This document shows, in pieces, positions 22,734 to 31,086 of a stretch of DNA of 41,227 nucleotides. Made by a program: the position numbers and the translations under genes. Source of the DNA: an uncultured Bacillota bacterium (lineage in GTDB: Bacteria > Bacillota_I > Bacilli_A > RFN20 > CAG-826); assembly GCA_949287245.1 (NCBI GenBank), contig CASEFL010000009.1, positions 1 through 41,227 on the forward strand, written 5' to 3'. Each line of letters opens with the position of its first letter. Position 1 is the first letter of the stretch. The notes beneath the pieces were generated by a model. That model was not told the DNA's origin. It saw nothing but the letters and a program-made list of their open reading frames with translations, and searched no databases.

Positions 22734-24353
22734 ATGAGCACGAAATATGTCTTTGTTACAGGTGGGGTAGTTTCTTCTTTAGGAAAAGGAATTTTTGCCT
22801 CATCTTTAGGTCTTTTGTTAAAAAGCCGAGGAATCAAAATTTCTATGATGAAATTAGATCCCTATTTAAATGTAGACCCTGGAACAATGTCTCCTTATCA
22901 ACATGGAGAGGTATTTGTTACTGCAGACGGGGCGGAAACTGATCTCGACCTAGGTCATTATGAACGATGGATTGATCAAAACTTAACAAAGGAATGCTCC
23001 ATCACTTCTGGTAAGGTTTATATGTCCGTTATGGATAAAGAGAGGCGCGGGGATTATCTTGGTGCGTGTATTCAAGTTATTCCTCATGTTACTGACGAAA
23101 TTAAAAATAAAATTCGCGAAGCCGCAAAAGCAGCAAAGGCCGATGTTTTGATTTGTGAAATTGGGGGAACTGTAGGCGATATTGAGTCTCTTCCTTTTTT
23201 AGAGGCGATTCGAGAAATGAGACTAGAAGAAGGTATGGATTCAACCTTCTTTGTTCATAATACTTTAGTTCCTTATTTACGCGCGGCTGATGAAACAAAA
23301 ACGAAGCCCACTCAACATAGTGTTAAAGAACTTCAAGAATTAGGCATTCAACCGGATGCGATTGTTTTACGAAGTGAGGTCCCTTTAAGCGAGTCACAAA
23401 TTGCAAAGATTTCCCTTTTTTGTAACGTTCCTAAATATGGTGTTTTTACTGCGCTAGACGAAAAAGTTGTTTATGATTTGCCTCTTCACCTTCATGAGCA
23501 AGGCCTGGATGACTATGTAGCAAAAAGATTAAATTTAGTGACAAATGAAGCGAATTTGTCTTCCTGGAAAACATGGGTAAATTCTTTTAAGGACCGTGAA
23601 GGAGCGATTGAAATTGCTCTTGTAGGAAAATATGTTGAGCTAAAGGACGCTTATTTATCTGTAAAAAGCGCTTTAGTTCATGCAGGAGCCAGTTTAGGAA
23701 AAAATATTCATATTTCCTGGATAAAATCTTCACTTCTTACGCAAGAAAATGTTGATTCCTATTTAGGAAAAGCACAAGGAATTTTGGTTCCTGGTGGTTT
23801 TGGTGAGAGGGGAAGCGAAGGAAAAAAAGAAGCCATCCGCTATGCTAGAGAAAGAAAAATCCCTTTCCTTGGCATTTGTTTTGGTATGCAACTTGCCTTA
23901 ATTGAATATGCTCAACATGTTATTGGGTGGAAAGAAGCAGATTCTGCAGAGTTTGATCCTCATTGTGAAAAGCCTGTTATTGATTTATTGCGAGGCCAAT
24001 ATGATGGGATTGAACTTGGTGGAACAATGCGTTTAGGAAATTATTCCTGCTTATTAAAAGAAGGCAGTCTTGCAAGGAAATTGTATGGGAAAGAGATAGT
24101 TGAAGAACGTCACCGTCATCGATACGAATTTAATTCTCGTTTCCGAAAGGAATTTGAAGATGCAGGAATGATTTTTTCCGGAATCAATCCTGATTCCCAA
24201 CTTGTTGAGATTTGTGAATTAGAAAACCATCCTTTTTTCTTAGCTTCTCAATTTCATCCAGAATTTACCTCACGTCCATTAAAACCTAATCCATTGTTCC
24301 TTGGATTTGTTGAAGCAGCAAACGCGATTTCTTTAAAAAATAAGGTTGCATAG
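22734..24353 (+). CDS. pyrG: CTP synthase PyrG
   Basis: A 539-residue enzyme that makes CTP from UTP, ATP and glutamine. The synthase domain begins with KYVFVTGGVVSSLGKG and contains LKLDPYLNVDPGTMSP-type and CEIGGTVGDIES motifs. The C-terminal glutaminase has its nucleophile C382 in FLGICFGMQ and its His-Glu pair in FHPEFTSRP. The start at 22734 is the family start (MSTKYVF) and follows GGAG; an in-frame codon at 22668 would add 22 unrelated residues. No CTP-attenuator hairpin is visible between the likely promoter region and the gene. Confidence 0.97.
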   Translation: MSTKYVFVTGGVVSSLGKGIFASSLGLLLKSRGIKISMMKLDPYLNVDPGTMSPYQHGEVFVTADGAETDLDLGHYERWIDQNLTKECSITSGKVYMSVMDKERRGDYLGACIQVIPHVTDEIKNKIREAAKAAKADVLICEIGGTVGDIESLPFLEAIREMRLEEGMDSTFFVHNTLVPYLRAADETKTKPTQHSVKELQELGIQPDAIVLRSEVPLSESQIAKISLFCNVPKYGVFTALDEKVVYDLPLHLHEQGLDDYVAKRLNLVTNEANLSSWKTWVNSFKDREGAIEIALVGKYVELKDAYLSVKSALVHAGASLGKNIHISWIKSSLLTQENVDSYLGKAQGILVPGGFGERGSEGKKEAIRYARERKIPFLGICFGMQLALIEYAQHVIGWKEADSAEFDPHCEKPVIDLLRGQYDGIELGGTMRLGNYSCLLKEGSLARKLYGKEIVEERHRHRYEFNSRFRKEFEDAGMIFSGINPDSQLVEICELENHPFFLASQFHPEFTSRPLKPNPLFLGFVEAANAISLKNKVA

Positions 24354-24414
24354 TGCTTTTTATAATTAATTTCCTAAAAATAATGGGGATTTTTTAGAAA
24401 TACATAACCTTTGC

Positions 24415-24443
24415 AGGGGTTTTTTCAATGAAACCCCTTTTAT
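24415..24443 (+). terminator. Rho-independent terminator after pyrG
   Basis: AGGGGTTT and AAACCCCT form an 8-bp stem around an 8-base loop, followed by TTTTAT. Confidence 0.88.
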
Positions 24444-24459
24444 AATTGTAAAAGCTGAA

Positions 24460-24465
24460 TATAAT
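24460..24465 (+). promoter_or_regulatory. -10 box of the coiled-coil membrane protein gene
   Basis: TATAAT, with the predicted +1 near 24472. AAAGGAG follows before the ATG at 24501. Confidence 0.5.
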
Positions 24466-24500
24466 CTTTTTATCAATAAATAGGGGAAAGGAGACCCTTT

Positions 24501-26885
24501 ATGAAAAAAAGTTCGTTCGTCTTAACCATTCTAGCGACGATCTTTGCGGTACTTGGTATCGTCCTTTTAGGATTAACACCAACGATTGCAGGGGCGAATA
24601 GCTGGATGACTGCAGCTTCTTTTGGTGAAGTTGCCACATCGTACGCGGATATTTTCTTTGGACCTGCTGGTTCTTATCTTGCCGCGTGGAATCTTGTAAC
24701 TAGTGGAAACATTTATGCAATTGTCGCTTTTGCGGTTGCTTGTGTTTTTGTGGTTACTTGGTTAATTCACTTGATTCTTGTTTTTGCTCGTCGCCGCTAT
24801 CGTTCTTTATTTCCTAACATCATGTGGTTAATCGGTGGCTTTGTCCTTACCGGTTTTGTTTGTGGAGCAATTGTTCCTGATTTCTTACCTTTAAATGCAG
24901 ATGCGCTTGCAACATCCACCTCCCATAACATTATTAATGTTTGGAATTATTTATTTGTAGGCGAGAGTTCCTATATTAAGGTTGCTGGTGATAATGCCGT
25001 CTTAAATTGGGTTTATGCCATTCTTATGCTTTTGCCTTACGCCCTTTTTACGGTTGGTTGGATTTTAGGACTTATTGGCTGTTTTGTAGCGATGGGGGAC
25101 TGTGTTGCCCATCCTGGTGTAAAGAAACAAAAAGAAAACGCTGCTCGTGCAAAGGCTTTAAAAGATGCTCGTTTGCCTGTTGATGATAACGACGCTTTAA
25201 AAGCAGCTTTATATGATGAATTAGATCCATCTGCAAAACCTGTAGTTGCGACTCCAGCCGCTGTTACTACAGATAAGAGTGGAGATACTCCTATTATCGT
25301 TCAACATATTTACTACAATGGTCAACCAGCACAAACCATTACCTCAACGCCAGAACCTAAGAAAGAAGAAGAGGAGAAAAAGGTTGAACCAACTCCTGCT
25401 ATTGAAGCAACAAAGGAACCTCAAAAAGAGATTCATATTCATATTTATAACCCTGGTCCCGAACCGAAGAAGGAAGAAGAGGAGAAAAAGGTTGAACCAA
25501 CTCCCGTTCCTGAAGTTAAACCTGCTCCAGCTCCTGTTATCGAAGAGGAGAATCGTCCATTAACGGCAAGAGAATTGCGTTCCATCATCAAAGAAGCGCT
25601 TGATGATCATGATCATCCTGATAATGACAAACCTTTAACTGATGAAGAAGCCCGCAATTTGGTTCGTGAAGAGTTAAATGATTACTACGCAAAAACTCTT
25701 CCTGTTGTAGAAGAAGAGGATGATGTTGACCTTCTTCCAGAAGAAGATCTTTACGAAACCGTTCGTCAAATTATCCACGAGGAATTAGAAGATGTTCTTT
25801 CTGCTCATAAAGAGGAGCCAAAAGAAGAACATGCTGTTGAAGAGAAGAAGGAAGAAACTCCTGCTTCTTCTGAAACTTTAACCAAAGATGAAATCAAGGC
25901 GATTCTTGAAGAAGAACTTACCTCTTTAAAAGAAGAGATGGCTCAAAAAGAAGCCGAAAAGAAAGCGGAAGAAGAAGCAAAGGCCAAAGCCGAAGAAGAA
26001 GCCAAAGCAAAGGCTGAAGAAGAAGCAAAGGCCAAAGCTGAAGAAGAAGCAAAAGCAAAGGCTGAAGAAGAAGAGAAGGCTCGTTTAGAGGCTGAAACAA
26101 AGGCGAAAGAAGAAGCAGAACGTCGCGCGCATGAGGCGGAAGAAGCGGCACGTATTCGTGAAAAAAATCTTAATATCCAAAAGGAAGTAGATGATGCACA
26201 AAATGCAGCAATTGCTTCCATTCGCGATTCCATGTTAAAAGCCGAAGATATTCGCGCGATTATTGCGGAGGAATTAGCAAAACTTCCCAAGCCAGAGCCG
26301 GTTGTTGTTGAAAAAGAAGTAGAAGTTCCTGCTCCTGCTCCCGAACCAGTCGTTGAGGAAAAAGTAGAACCTGTTGTTGAAGAAACAAAGCCTGCTACCG
26401 AAGAAGTAAAAGAAGCGAAACCCAAAATTATTCGTATCCCTTTCCCAACAAGACTTCTTGATGCCGACGATGAAATGAAGGCAAATTATAATGAACTTAA
26501 GGCTGAATGTTTAAGTTATGGTCTAAAGAGTCGTCTTTCGAACTCTGGAGATACCTTCCGTCTTCATACGAAGACTTATGTCAAGATTACTGTTGCCGGG
26601 AAATCTTTGAAACTTTATCTTGCTCTTGATCCAAAGGATTACGAAAATTCGACAATTCCAGTGAAAGATGCTGGCGGGAAAAATATTTATCGCGAAATTC
26701 CTGTTGTCTTTAAAGTGAAGAGTGCTCTTTCCATGAAGCGCGCGAAGCAGCTTATTGCCGATGCTTGTGAGCATGATGATCTTGAACAAGGAAAGATTAT
26801 TGAAAAAGATTACGTCCATGAACTTATTGATTATCGCCCCCAAAATGCCTCTGGAGCAGAGGATGATGAGGACGATGAGGAATAA
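24501..26885 (+). CDS. Large membrane protein with Pro/Glu linkers and Ala-Glu-Lys coiled coil
   Basis: 794 residues in four parts. (1) Four membrane helices within residues 1-205. (2) A Pro/Glu/Lys-rich linker with two copies of EPKKEEEEKKVEPTP, each after a short histidine- or tyrosine-containing strand (QHIYYNG, HIHIYNPG). (3) Short helical blocks of the form ELRSIIKEALDDH / ARNLVREELNDYY / DEIKAILEEELTSL, then a coiled coil with four 8-residue AEEEAKAK repeats. (4) A compact basic C-terminal domain of about 150 residues (from IRIPFPTRLLDADDEMKANY to the end), a type seen in other uncharacterised proteins of gut Bacillota. It may link the membrane to a cytosolic structure such as the nucleoid or division machinery; that is inference. 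It is monocistronic between two terminators. Confidence 0.75.
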   Translation: MKKSSFVLTILATIFAVLGIVLLGLTPTIAGANSWMTAASFGEVATSYADIFFGPAGSYLAAWNLVTSGNIYAIVAFAVACVFVVTWLIHLILVFARRRYRSLFPNIMWLIGGFVLTGFVCGAIVPDFLPLNADALATSTSHNIINVWNYLFVGESSYIKVAGDNAVLNWVYAILMLLPYALFTVGWILGLIGCFVAMGDCVAHPGVKKQKENAARAKALKDARLPVDDNDALKAALYDELDPSAKPVVATPAAVTTDKSGDTPIIVQHIYYNGQPAQTITSTPEPKKEEEEKKVEPTPAIEATKEPQKEIHIHIYNPGPEPKKEEEEKKVEPTPVPEVKPAPAPVIEEENRPLTARELRSIIKEALDDHDHPDNDKPLTDEEARNLVREELNDYYAKTLPVVEEEDDVDLLPEEDLYETVRQIIHEELEDVLSAHKEEPKEEHAVEEKKEETPASSETLTKDEIKAILEEELTSLKEEMAQKEAEKKAEEEAKAKAEEEAKAKAEEEAKAKAEEEAKAKAEEEEKARLEAETKAKEEAERRAHEAEEAARIREKNLNIQKEVDDAQNAAIASIRDSMLKAEDIRAIIAEELAKLPKPEPVVVEKEVEVPAPAPEPVVEEKVEPVVEETKPATEEVKEAKPKIIRIPFPTRLLDADDEMKANYNELKAECLSYGLKSRLSNSGDTFRLHTKTYVKITVAGKSLKLYLALDPKDYENSTIPVKDAGGKNIYREIPVVFKVKSALSMKRAKQLIADACEHDDLEQGKIIEKDYVHELIDYRPQNASGAEDDEDDEE
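25965..26078 (+). repeat. 24-bp tandem repeat (AEEEAKAK units)
   Basis: Four full copies of a 24-base unit start at 25965, 25989, 26013 and 26037, with a partial fifth to 26078. The copies differ only at synonymous third positions. They code for a charged coiled coil. Confidence 0.9.
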
Positions 26886-26902
26886 TCTTCCTTTATAAAA
26901 AG

Positions 26903-26926
26903 AAGCGCCCTTGAGGCGCTTTTTTC
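26903..26926. terminator. Bidirectional terminator
   Basis: AAGCGCC-CTTGA-GGCGCTT followed by TTTTT on the plus strand and by a T-rich run on the minus strand. It serves both convergent genes. Confidence 0.88.
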
Positions 26927-26932
26927 TTAAGT

Positions 26933-27475
26933 TTAATGAAGTTTTGTTAAACGATCTTGATATTTTTGATAAATCTCATCAGCAATTTCTTCAATACTGC
27001 GTTTTGTTGTTGAAATGATAAAATCTGTTTTTCCTACGCGACCAATAGAAAACTCTTGATCATCAAAAGCAAGTCTTTTTTGAATTTGCTCTTCCGTATC
27101 TCCACGCATGCGCATTCGTTCTTCTCGTTCCTCCCTTTTTGCTTCTAAGAAAAAGGTAACAATATGGGAATTTCTTAAGGCTAAAAAACTTCGTAATCCA
27201 TTAGGATCGACCACAACCAAAGTATTTTCGGCAATCTGATTTTTCGCGCATCCATAATAATTTCCACCATAAAAGGTATGTTCAACAAAGAAACAAGAGG
27301 CAAGTAAGGAAAGAAATTCCTCTTGTGAGACAAAATAGTAATCAACCCCGTTCTTTTCCCCTTTTCTTGGAGCTCTTGTGGTATGCGTAATGGCTTTATG
27401 AATGCCGTATTTATAAGAAAGATATTTTGCAACTTGAGTTTTTCCACTTGCAGAAGCGCCAATAAGAAGAATCAT
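26933..27475 (-). CDS. Guanylate kinase-like protein
   Basis: A 180-residue P-loop kinase of the guanylate kinase type, which converts GMP to GDP. It has the Walker A motif GASASGKT at the N-terminus and the GMP-binding stretch THTTRAPRKGEKNGVDYYFVS. It is somewhat shorter than typical Gmk (about 200 residues) and its P-loop departs from the usual SGPSGVGK. It could therefore be a paralogue or related nucleotide kinase rather than the only Gmk. On the minus strand TATCCT is followed by six bases and ATG, consistent with a leaderless start, with no ribosome site. Confidence 0.75.
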   Translation of the reverse strand: MILLIGASASGKTQVAKYLSYKYGIHKAITHTTRAPRKGEKNGVDYYFVSQEEFLSLLASCFFVEHTFYGGNYYGCAKNQIAENTLVVVDPNGLRSFLALRNSHIVTFFLEAKREEREERMRMRGDTEEQIQKRLAFDDQEFSIGRVGKTDFIISTTKRSIEEIADEIYQKYQDRLTKLH

Positions 27476-27564
27476 ATTTTAAGGATACCGCGCTTTTCTT
27501 TCTGCACCTACAAAATATTGAATTTTTTCAAAAGAAAAGGGCCATTATTTTTTATTAGCCCCTA

Positions 27565-27570
27565 TATAAT
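27565..27570 (+). promoter_or_regulatory. -10 box of the Tad-like operon
   Basis: TATAAT. The predicted +1 near 27577 leaves a 14-base leader containing AAGGAGG before ATG 27591. Confidence 0.6.
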
Positions 27571-27590
27571 ACGTGTAAGGAGGTTTATTT

Positions 27591-27962
27591 ATGAGCGAAT
27601 CGATTCCCTTCTTTTTGAAGGCTGATTCCCGCGGTTGCTCGCTCCTGGTTGGAAGCATTTTCCGTCAGGCCCTTGTCGAGATTGGATATAGTCCGGATCG
27701 CCATGTATACGATCTCGACAGGGAGTATGTGCACCGCTGTAAGGAAAGCGCTGCTGGAGCGTTTTTAGAAAAAGTGATTGGGTTTTATGATTCATTACCC
27801 ATAGAGGAACGGAAGATTTTTCTTTGTGATTGTCTAGAAAGAGGAAGGCATTATTTTTGGTGGTGGTATGACTGTTTTGACCGTCACTCATATAATCGCG
27901 CAACAAAAAATGTACTCAATAAAGTTTATGGGAACTTTATGAGTGCATCTTTTGCTTCTTAA
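27591..27962 (+). CDS. Unknown 123-aa protein, first gene of the Tad-like operon
   Basis: I do not recognise this soluble protein. It is rich in aromatic residues near the end (RHYFWWWYDCFDRHSYNRA) and has five cysteines. The first 40 codons are G+C-rich: bases 27601-27720 hold 62 G or C out of 120 by hand count, against clearly AT-rich neighbours. They also hold a hairpin CCTTC-TTTTT-GAAGG (27607-27621) and a 9-base inverted repeat TGTCGAGAT/ATCTCGACA (27674-27682, 27712-27720). It has a strong AAGGAGG site. The next gene starts 18 bases after the stop, and no terminator intervenes, so it should be co-transcribed with the secretion genes. Confidence 0.65.
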   Translation: MSESIPFFLKADSRGCSLLVGSIFRQALVEIGYSPDRHVYDLDREYVHRCKESAAGAFLEKVIGFYDSLPIEERKIFLCDCLERGRHYFWWWYDCFDRHSYNRATKNVLNKVYGNFMSASFAS

Positions 27963-27979
27963 TTTCAGGAACGATTATC

Positions 27980-29038
27980 TTGCCAATAGGTAAAAAACTT
28001 GCCTCTCTTTTTAGTTTGTCATTTTTTCTTCTTTCCCCGTCTTCTTCATCTGCTCGTTCTCTTTTTGACAATGTGTGGGTTGATTTAAATTTCCCTGCGT
28101 GGAATGGGGGAAATTACATATATAGTTTTGAGATTGAAGCTCCTATTGATCTTGCTTCTTTTAGTTATGGTCTTTATGTTTCTAATCCTATGTATCCCTC
28201 TTCAACATACGGAACAAGTGGAAAGTTATTAATTGATCGTTTTGACTTAAATGCCGTTATTAAAAAAGGGGATACCTATATTTGTAGCGGGATGATTCTA
28301 GCAAGTAAGTTATCCAAATCTTATAACGATGCAAAACTTTACTTTAAAACAAAATACGATGGTGGGAGCTATAACTGGTATATTCCCTTCAGTCTTGATT
28401 ACTCTCCGCCAACAACCTTTCGTTTTGAGCCAGAAAAGGAATCCTCCTATGTTGCCTCTGAAGCCCGGGGGATTGGTATTTCTCATGATGGATCCGTATA
28501 TGAAGGACCTTATCGATTTGAAAGTTTATATTGCAAGGAAAACTATGTGAATCCTTCCTTTCATAAAATTCCTTTAAGAGAAATGCGCTTTCGTGAAGTT
28601 GCTTACTCTATTGAGTTAAATCCCTTTGAACCAAAAGAAATATCCCTACGAATCCTTAATTATTTTGATGATTTTCCACTTTTTACCCCAGAGATAATTG
28701 AAGGAAGAAAATGTATTGAAATCCCGTTAAAAGCGATTCCTTCGGGTCTTGGAGTCTATACAACTTTGCAAACGGTTGATGAGTTTGTAATCAGCGCGGA
28801 TGGTCGCACAATGCGGCATTGGAAAGATGCTCAAAAAGGGGACACTTATATTCATGACATTATTCTTCCCCCAGTAAAAGGAGGGGAAAGCAAAACTTAT
28901 GAATTTGAAATTTATGCGTCTGGATTTGGAGAAGTGGATGCTTGGTCAATGATTTATCCCTTTACGATATCCATTAACGCAAATTGGTTTGGGAGTTGCC
29001 AAAACGCCACGTGGTGTGTTGAGGAAATTTACTTATGA
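27980..29038 (+). CDS. Secreted or surface protein of the Tad-like operon
   Basis: 352 residues beginning at TTG after an AGGA site. The N-terminus is a clear signal peptide: basic GKKLAS, a hydrophobic core LFSLSFFLLSPS, then a small-residue region (SSSSARS). The mature part is rich in aromatic and beta-prone stretches (NGGNYIYSFEIEAPIDLASFSYGLYV), has few cysteines except near the end (GSCQNATWCVEEIYL), and has no membrane anchor or sortase motif. It overlaps the next gene by four bases (ATGA). I do not know the family. Its place in the operon suggests an adhesin, a tip protein or a secreted cargo of the machine; that is inference. Confidence 0.7.
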   Translation: MPIGKKLASLFSLSFFLLSPSSSSARSLFDNVWVDLNFPAWNGGNYIYSFEIEAPIDLASFSYGLYVSNPMYPSSTYGTSGKLLIDRFDLNAVIKKGDTYICSGMILASKLSKSYNDAKLYFKTKYDGGSYNWYIPFSLDYSPPTTFRFEPEKESSYVASEARGIGISHDGSVYEGPYRFESLYCKENYVNPSFHKIPLREMRFREVAYSIELNPFEPKEISLRILNYFDDFPLFTPEIIEGRKCIEIPLKAIPSGLGVYTTLQTVDEFVISADGRTMRHWKDAQKGDTYIHDIILPPVKGGESKTYEFEIYASGFGEVDAWSMIYPFTISINANWFGSCQNATWCVEEIYL

Positions 29039-29412
29039 TTCAACTTTTTATCAGTGCATTACTTGTTGCTTTTTCCCTACAGCTTTTCTCTGCTACCCGT
29101 GCACATGGAGTTATTGCTCGTACATGGTCCGGCTTATCAAAGGAAATGCTTTATGGCGCAATTGTCACTCCTTTTGATGAATCGATGCCTTATTGGGATG
29201 TGGAATATGCATATGAAATAGTCCGTCAATATTTTTCCTCCTCTTTTGATTCGTACAAGGTTCATTACGTTTTTGATGTTTTAGGAGAAGGAGGAATGAG
29301 TGCTTCTACACCCATGACCTTAGTTGTTGTTCTTAAAGCAAATTTAGGAATGGTTGATTTAGATAAGGATTACCGGGTTTTTGTTATCCAGGAAGGAGAA
29401 AATTATGAGTGA
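29035..29412 (+). CDS. Pilin-like membrane-anchored protein
   Basis: 125 residues. A single hydrophobic N-terminal helix (IQLFISALLVAFSLQLFSATRA) is followed by a soluble domain of about 95 residues ending in an acidic tail. The layout matches minor pseudopilins of Tad or type II/IV systems, which sit in the membrane by an N-terminal helix. A classical prepilin peptidase site (G before F/MxxxE) is not obvious. It overlaps the secreted-protein gene by four bases and TadA by eight, so expression is tightly coupled. Confidence 0.6.
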   Translation: MIQLFISALLVAFSLQLFSATRAHGVIARTWSGLSKEMLYGAIVTPFDESMPYWDVEYAYEIVRQYFSSSFDSYKVHYVFDVLGEGGMSASTPMTLVVVLKANLGMVDLDKDYRVFVIQEGENYE

Positions 29413-30352
29413 GCTTGAAGCAAGTAACTATATAGAAAAAACAAAAATTCATTCTTTAGTTGAAGATCCTAACATCAGTGATGTGAGTTATAACGGAGAA
29501 GCGCTTTATTATCTTCATTCTTTTAAGGGACGAAGAAAAAGTGATATCGCCTTTTCTCCCAAGGAAGCGTTTGAGTTTCTTTTACAAATTTCAAATTTAA
29601 CAGAACATCCTTTTAGTTATAGCAACCCTATTCTTGATGTTTCTTTTGGGAGATACCGTTTAAACGGCATTCACCCTTCATTAGGTAGAAAAGGTGGCGA
29701 ACGATGTCCAACATTTTCTTTACGTCTTGCAAGTGAAAAAAGCAAAATCGAAGGAGATATTCGATTTTTCCCTCCACACACAGAAGAAATCCTTACGGAC
29801 TGGATGGAAAAAGGGGAGTCTATTGTTATTGGGGGAATATCCTCATCAGGAAAAACAGAACTCCAAAAATATCTTCTAAAAAAACTTCCTAATCAAAGAA
29901 AATGTATTGTCATTGATAATATTGACGAACTGGGTTTGCTTAAAAATGTGAATGCAGACATTTCAACTTGGCTAGTAACTAGTAAAGCCTCCTATAGCGA
30001 TTTGATTCGTAATGCTTTGCGGAATGATCCTGACTACATCATTTTAGCAGAAGCTAGAGGAGGGGAAATGTTAGATGCTTTAACCTCAGCCTTATCGGGG
30101 CACCCTATAATTTTGACGATTCACGCAGACAAGATTGAAGATTTACCAGAACGTATGGTTCGTTTAGCAATGCAAGGGAAAGAAAGGCTTTTAGAAGAGG
30201 AGTTAAGAAAAATCATAAACTCCTGTCTCACTCATTATGTATTACTTGGAAGAAGTTTTGATGAAAATGGTGGGATTTATCGTTCCATAAAAGCTTTAGG
30301 AGAAACAAACGAACAAGGGGAAATGCAAATACTTTATAAGGAGAATCTATGA
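29405..30352 (+). CDS. tadA: TadA/GspE-type secretion ATPase
   Basis: A 315-residue hexameric ATPase that powers pilus assembly or secretion. It has Walker A GGISSSGKTE (K150), an Asp box (CIVIDNIDEL), an arginine-bearing segment SDLIRNALRNDPD, a Walker B-type AEARGGEMLD and a His box ILTIHADK. It is shorter than classical TadA/CpaF (about 400 or more) because the N-terminal part is reduced to about 130 residues. The start at 29405 follows a good GGAAGGAG site. It is followed by tadB with a four-base overlap, the classical tadA-tadB-tadC order. Confidence 0.92.
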   Translation: MSELEASNYIEKTKIHSLVEDPNISDVSYNGEALYYLHSFKGRRKSDIAFSPKEAFEFLLQISNLTEHPFSYSNPILDVSFGRYRLNGIHPSLGRKGGERCPTFSLRLASEKSKIEGDIRFFPPHTEEILTDWMEKGESIVIGGISSSGKTELQKYLLKKLPNQRKCIVIDNIDELGLLKNVNADISTWLVTSKASYSDLIRNALRNDPDYIILAEARGGEMLDALTSALSGHPIILTIHADKIEDLPERMVRLAMQGKERLLEEELRKIINSCLTHYVLLGRSFDENGGIYRSIKALGETNEQGEMQILYKENL

Positions 30353-31086
30353 TTAATCGAATTAGTATTTCTTGTGTTGGATTTTTTATCGCTGGTTTTC
30401 TTGGCTATTTCATTAGCAATCAGTTATGGGTTGGTGTTCTTTCGGGTTTGTTAGTTTTTCTTGCTCTTTTCTTTATCAGTATCCCTTATTTAATGGCAAG
30501 AAAAGAAAAAGGGGAACGGAGGAATGAAGCATATCGTTTTGCGAATTCTTTCATCATCTCTTTATCGGTTAATGGATCACTAGAAGAAAGTTTTAAAAGT
30601 GCATCTTTGTTTCTTTCTCCAAGTTACCGTGAAATCATTTTGCATTTAGAAAATCTTGAAATCATAGAAAAGATTAAATATTTGCAGCAATATTTTCAAG
30701 AATCGTTTTATGACATGTTTGTTTCTATGGTCACAATTTGGCGCGATCAAGGAGGAGATGTTTTGCATTTAATGGAGCCTTTGCTTCGTGAAATGGGAGA
30801 AATTGAGGAAAGCGAACGAATGGCAGATAAAAGCCGTAAGCGTTCGTTAATGCAGTTTCTTATCTTGTGGCTTATGAGTGCTTTTATTCTTCTTGCCGTA
30901 CGCTTTGGCCTTGATGCCTTTTATCAAGATTTAAGTTCCTCTATCTCTTTCCAAGTCGTTAGCTGTCTTTACTTTGTGGTCGTAAGTTTCGCCTTTTCTT
31001 ATTTTGGAATTCTGGTAGGAACGAAACCAAAAGGAGGTTTATATGTTAAAAAAGAAAGAAAATCTAAATTCCTTAAAAAGAAATAA
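30349..31086 (+). CDS. tadB: TadB-like inner-membrane platform protein
   Basis: 245 residues. Two N-terminal membrane helices (about residues 5-48) are followed by a cytosolic helical domain of the T2SF/GspF type (RFANSFIISLSVNGSLEESFKSAS ... MVTIWRDQGGDVLHLMEPLL) and two C-terminal helices (about residues 168-225). This is the expected TadB layout. The start overlaps the tadA stop as ATGA. The protein should form the membrane platform with TadC, on which TadA acts. It overlaps tadC by 44 bases. Confidence 0.85.
   Translation: MINRISISCVGFFIAGFLGYFISNQLWVGVLSGLLVFLALFFISIPYLMARKEKGERRNEAYRFANSFIISLSVNGSLEESFKSASLFLSPSYREIILHLENLEIIEKIKYLQQYFQESFYDMFVSMVTIWRDQGGDVLHLMEPLLREMGEIEESERMADKSRKRSLMQFLILWLMSAFILLAVRFGLDAFYQDLSSSISFQVVSCLYFVVVSFAFSYFGILVGTKPKGGLYVKKERKSKFLKKK

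Noticed and set aside
25965-26078. CRISPR-like array
   Set aside because: The 24-bp units are contiguous without spacers, stay in frame and code for a coiled coil.
25943-26425. Long open frame on the minus strand opposite the coiled-coil gene
   Set aside because: It is the Ser/Ala-rich shadow of a repetitive Glu/Ala/Lys sequence and has no start signal of its own.
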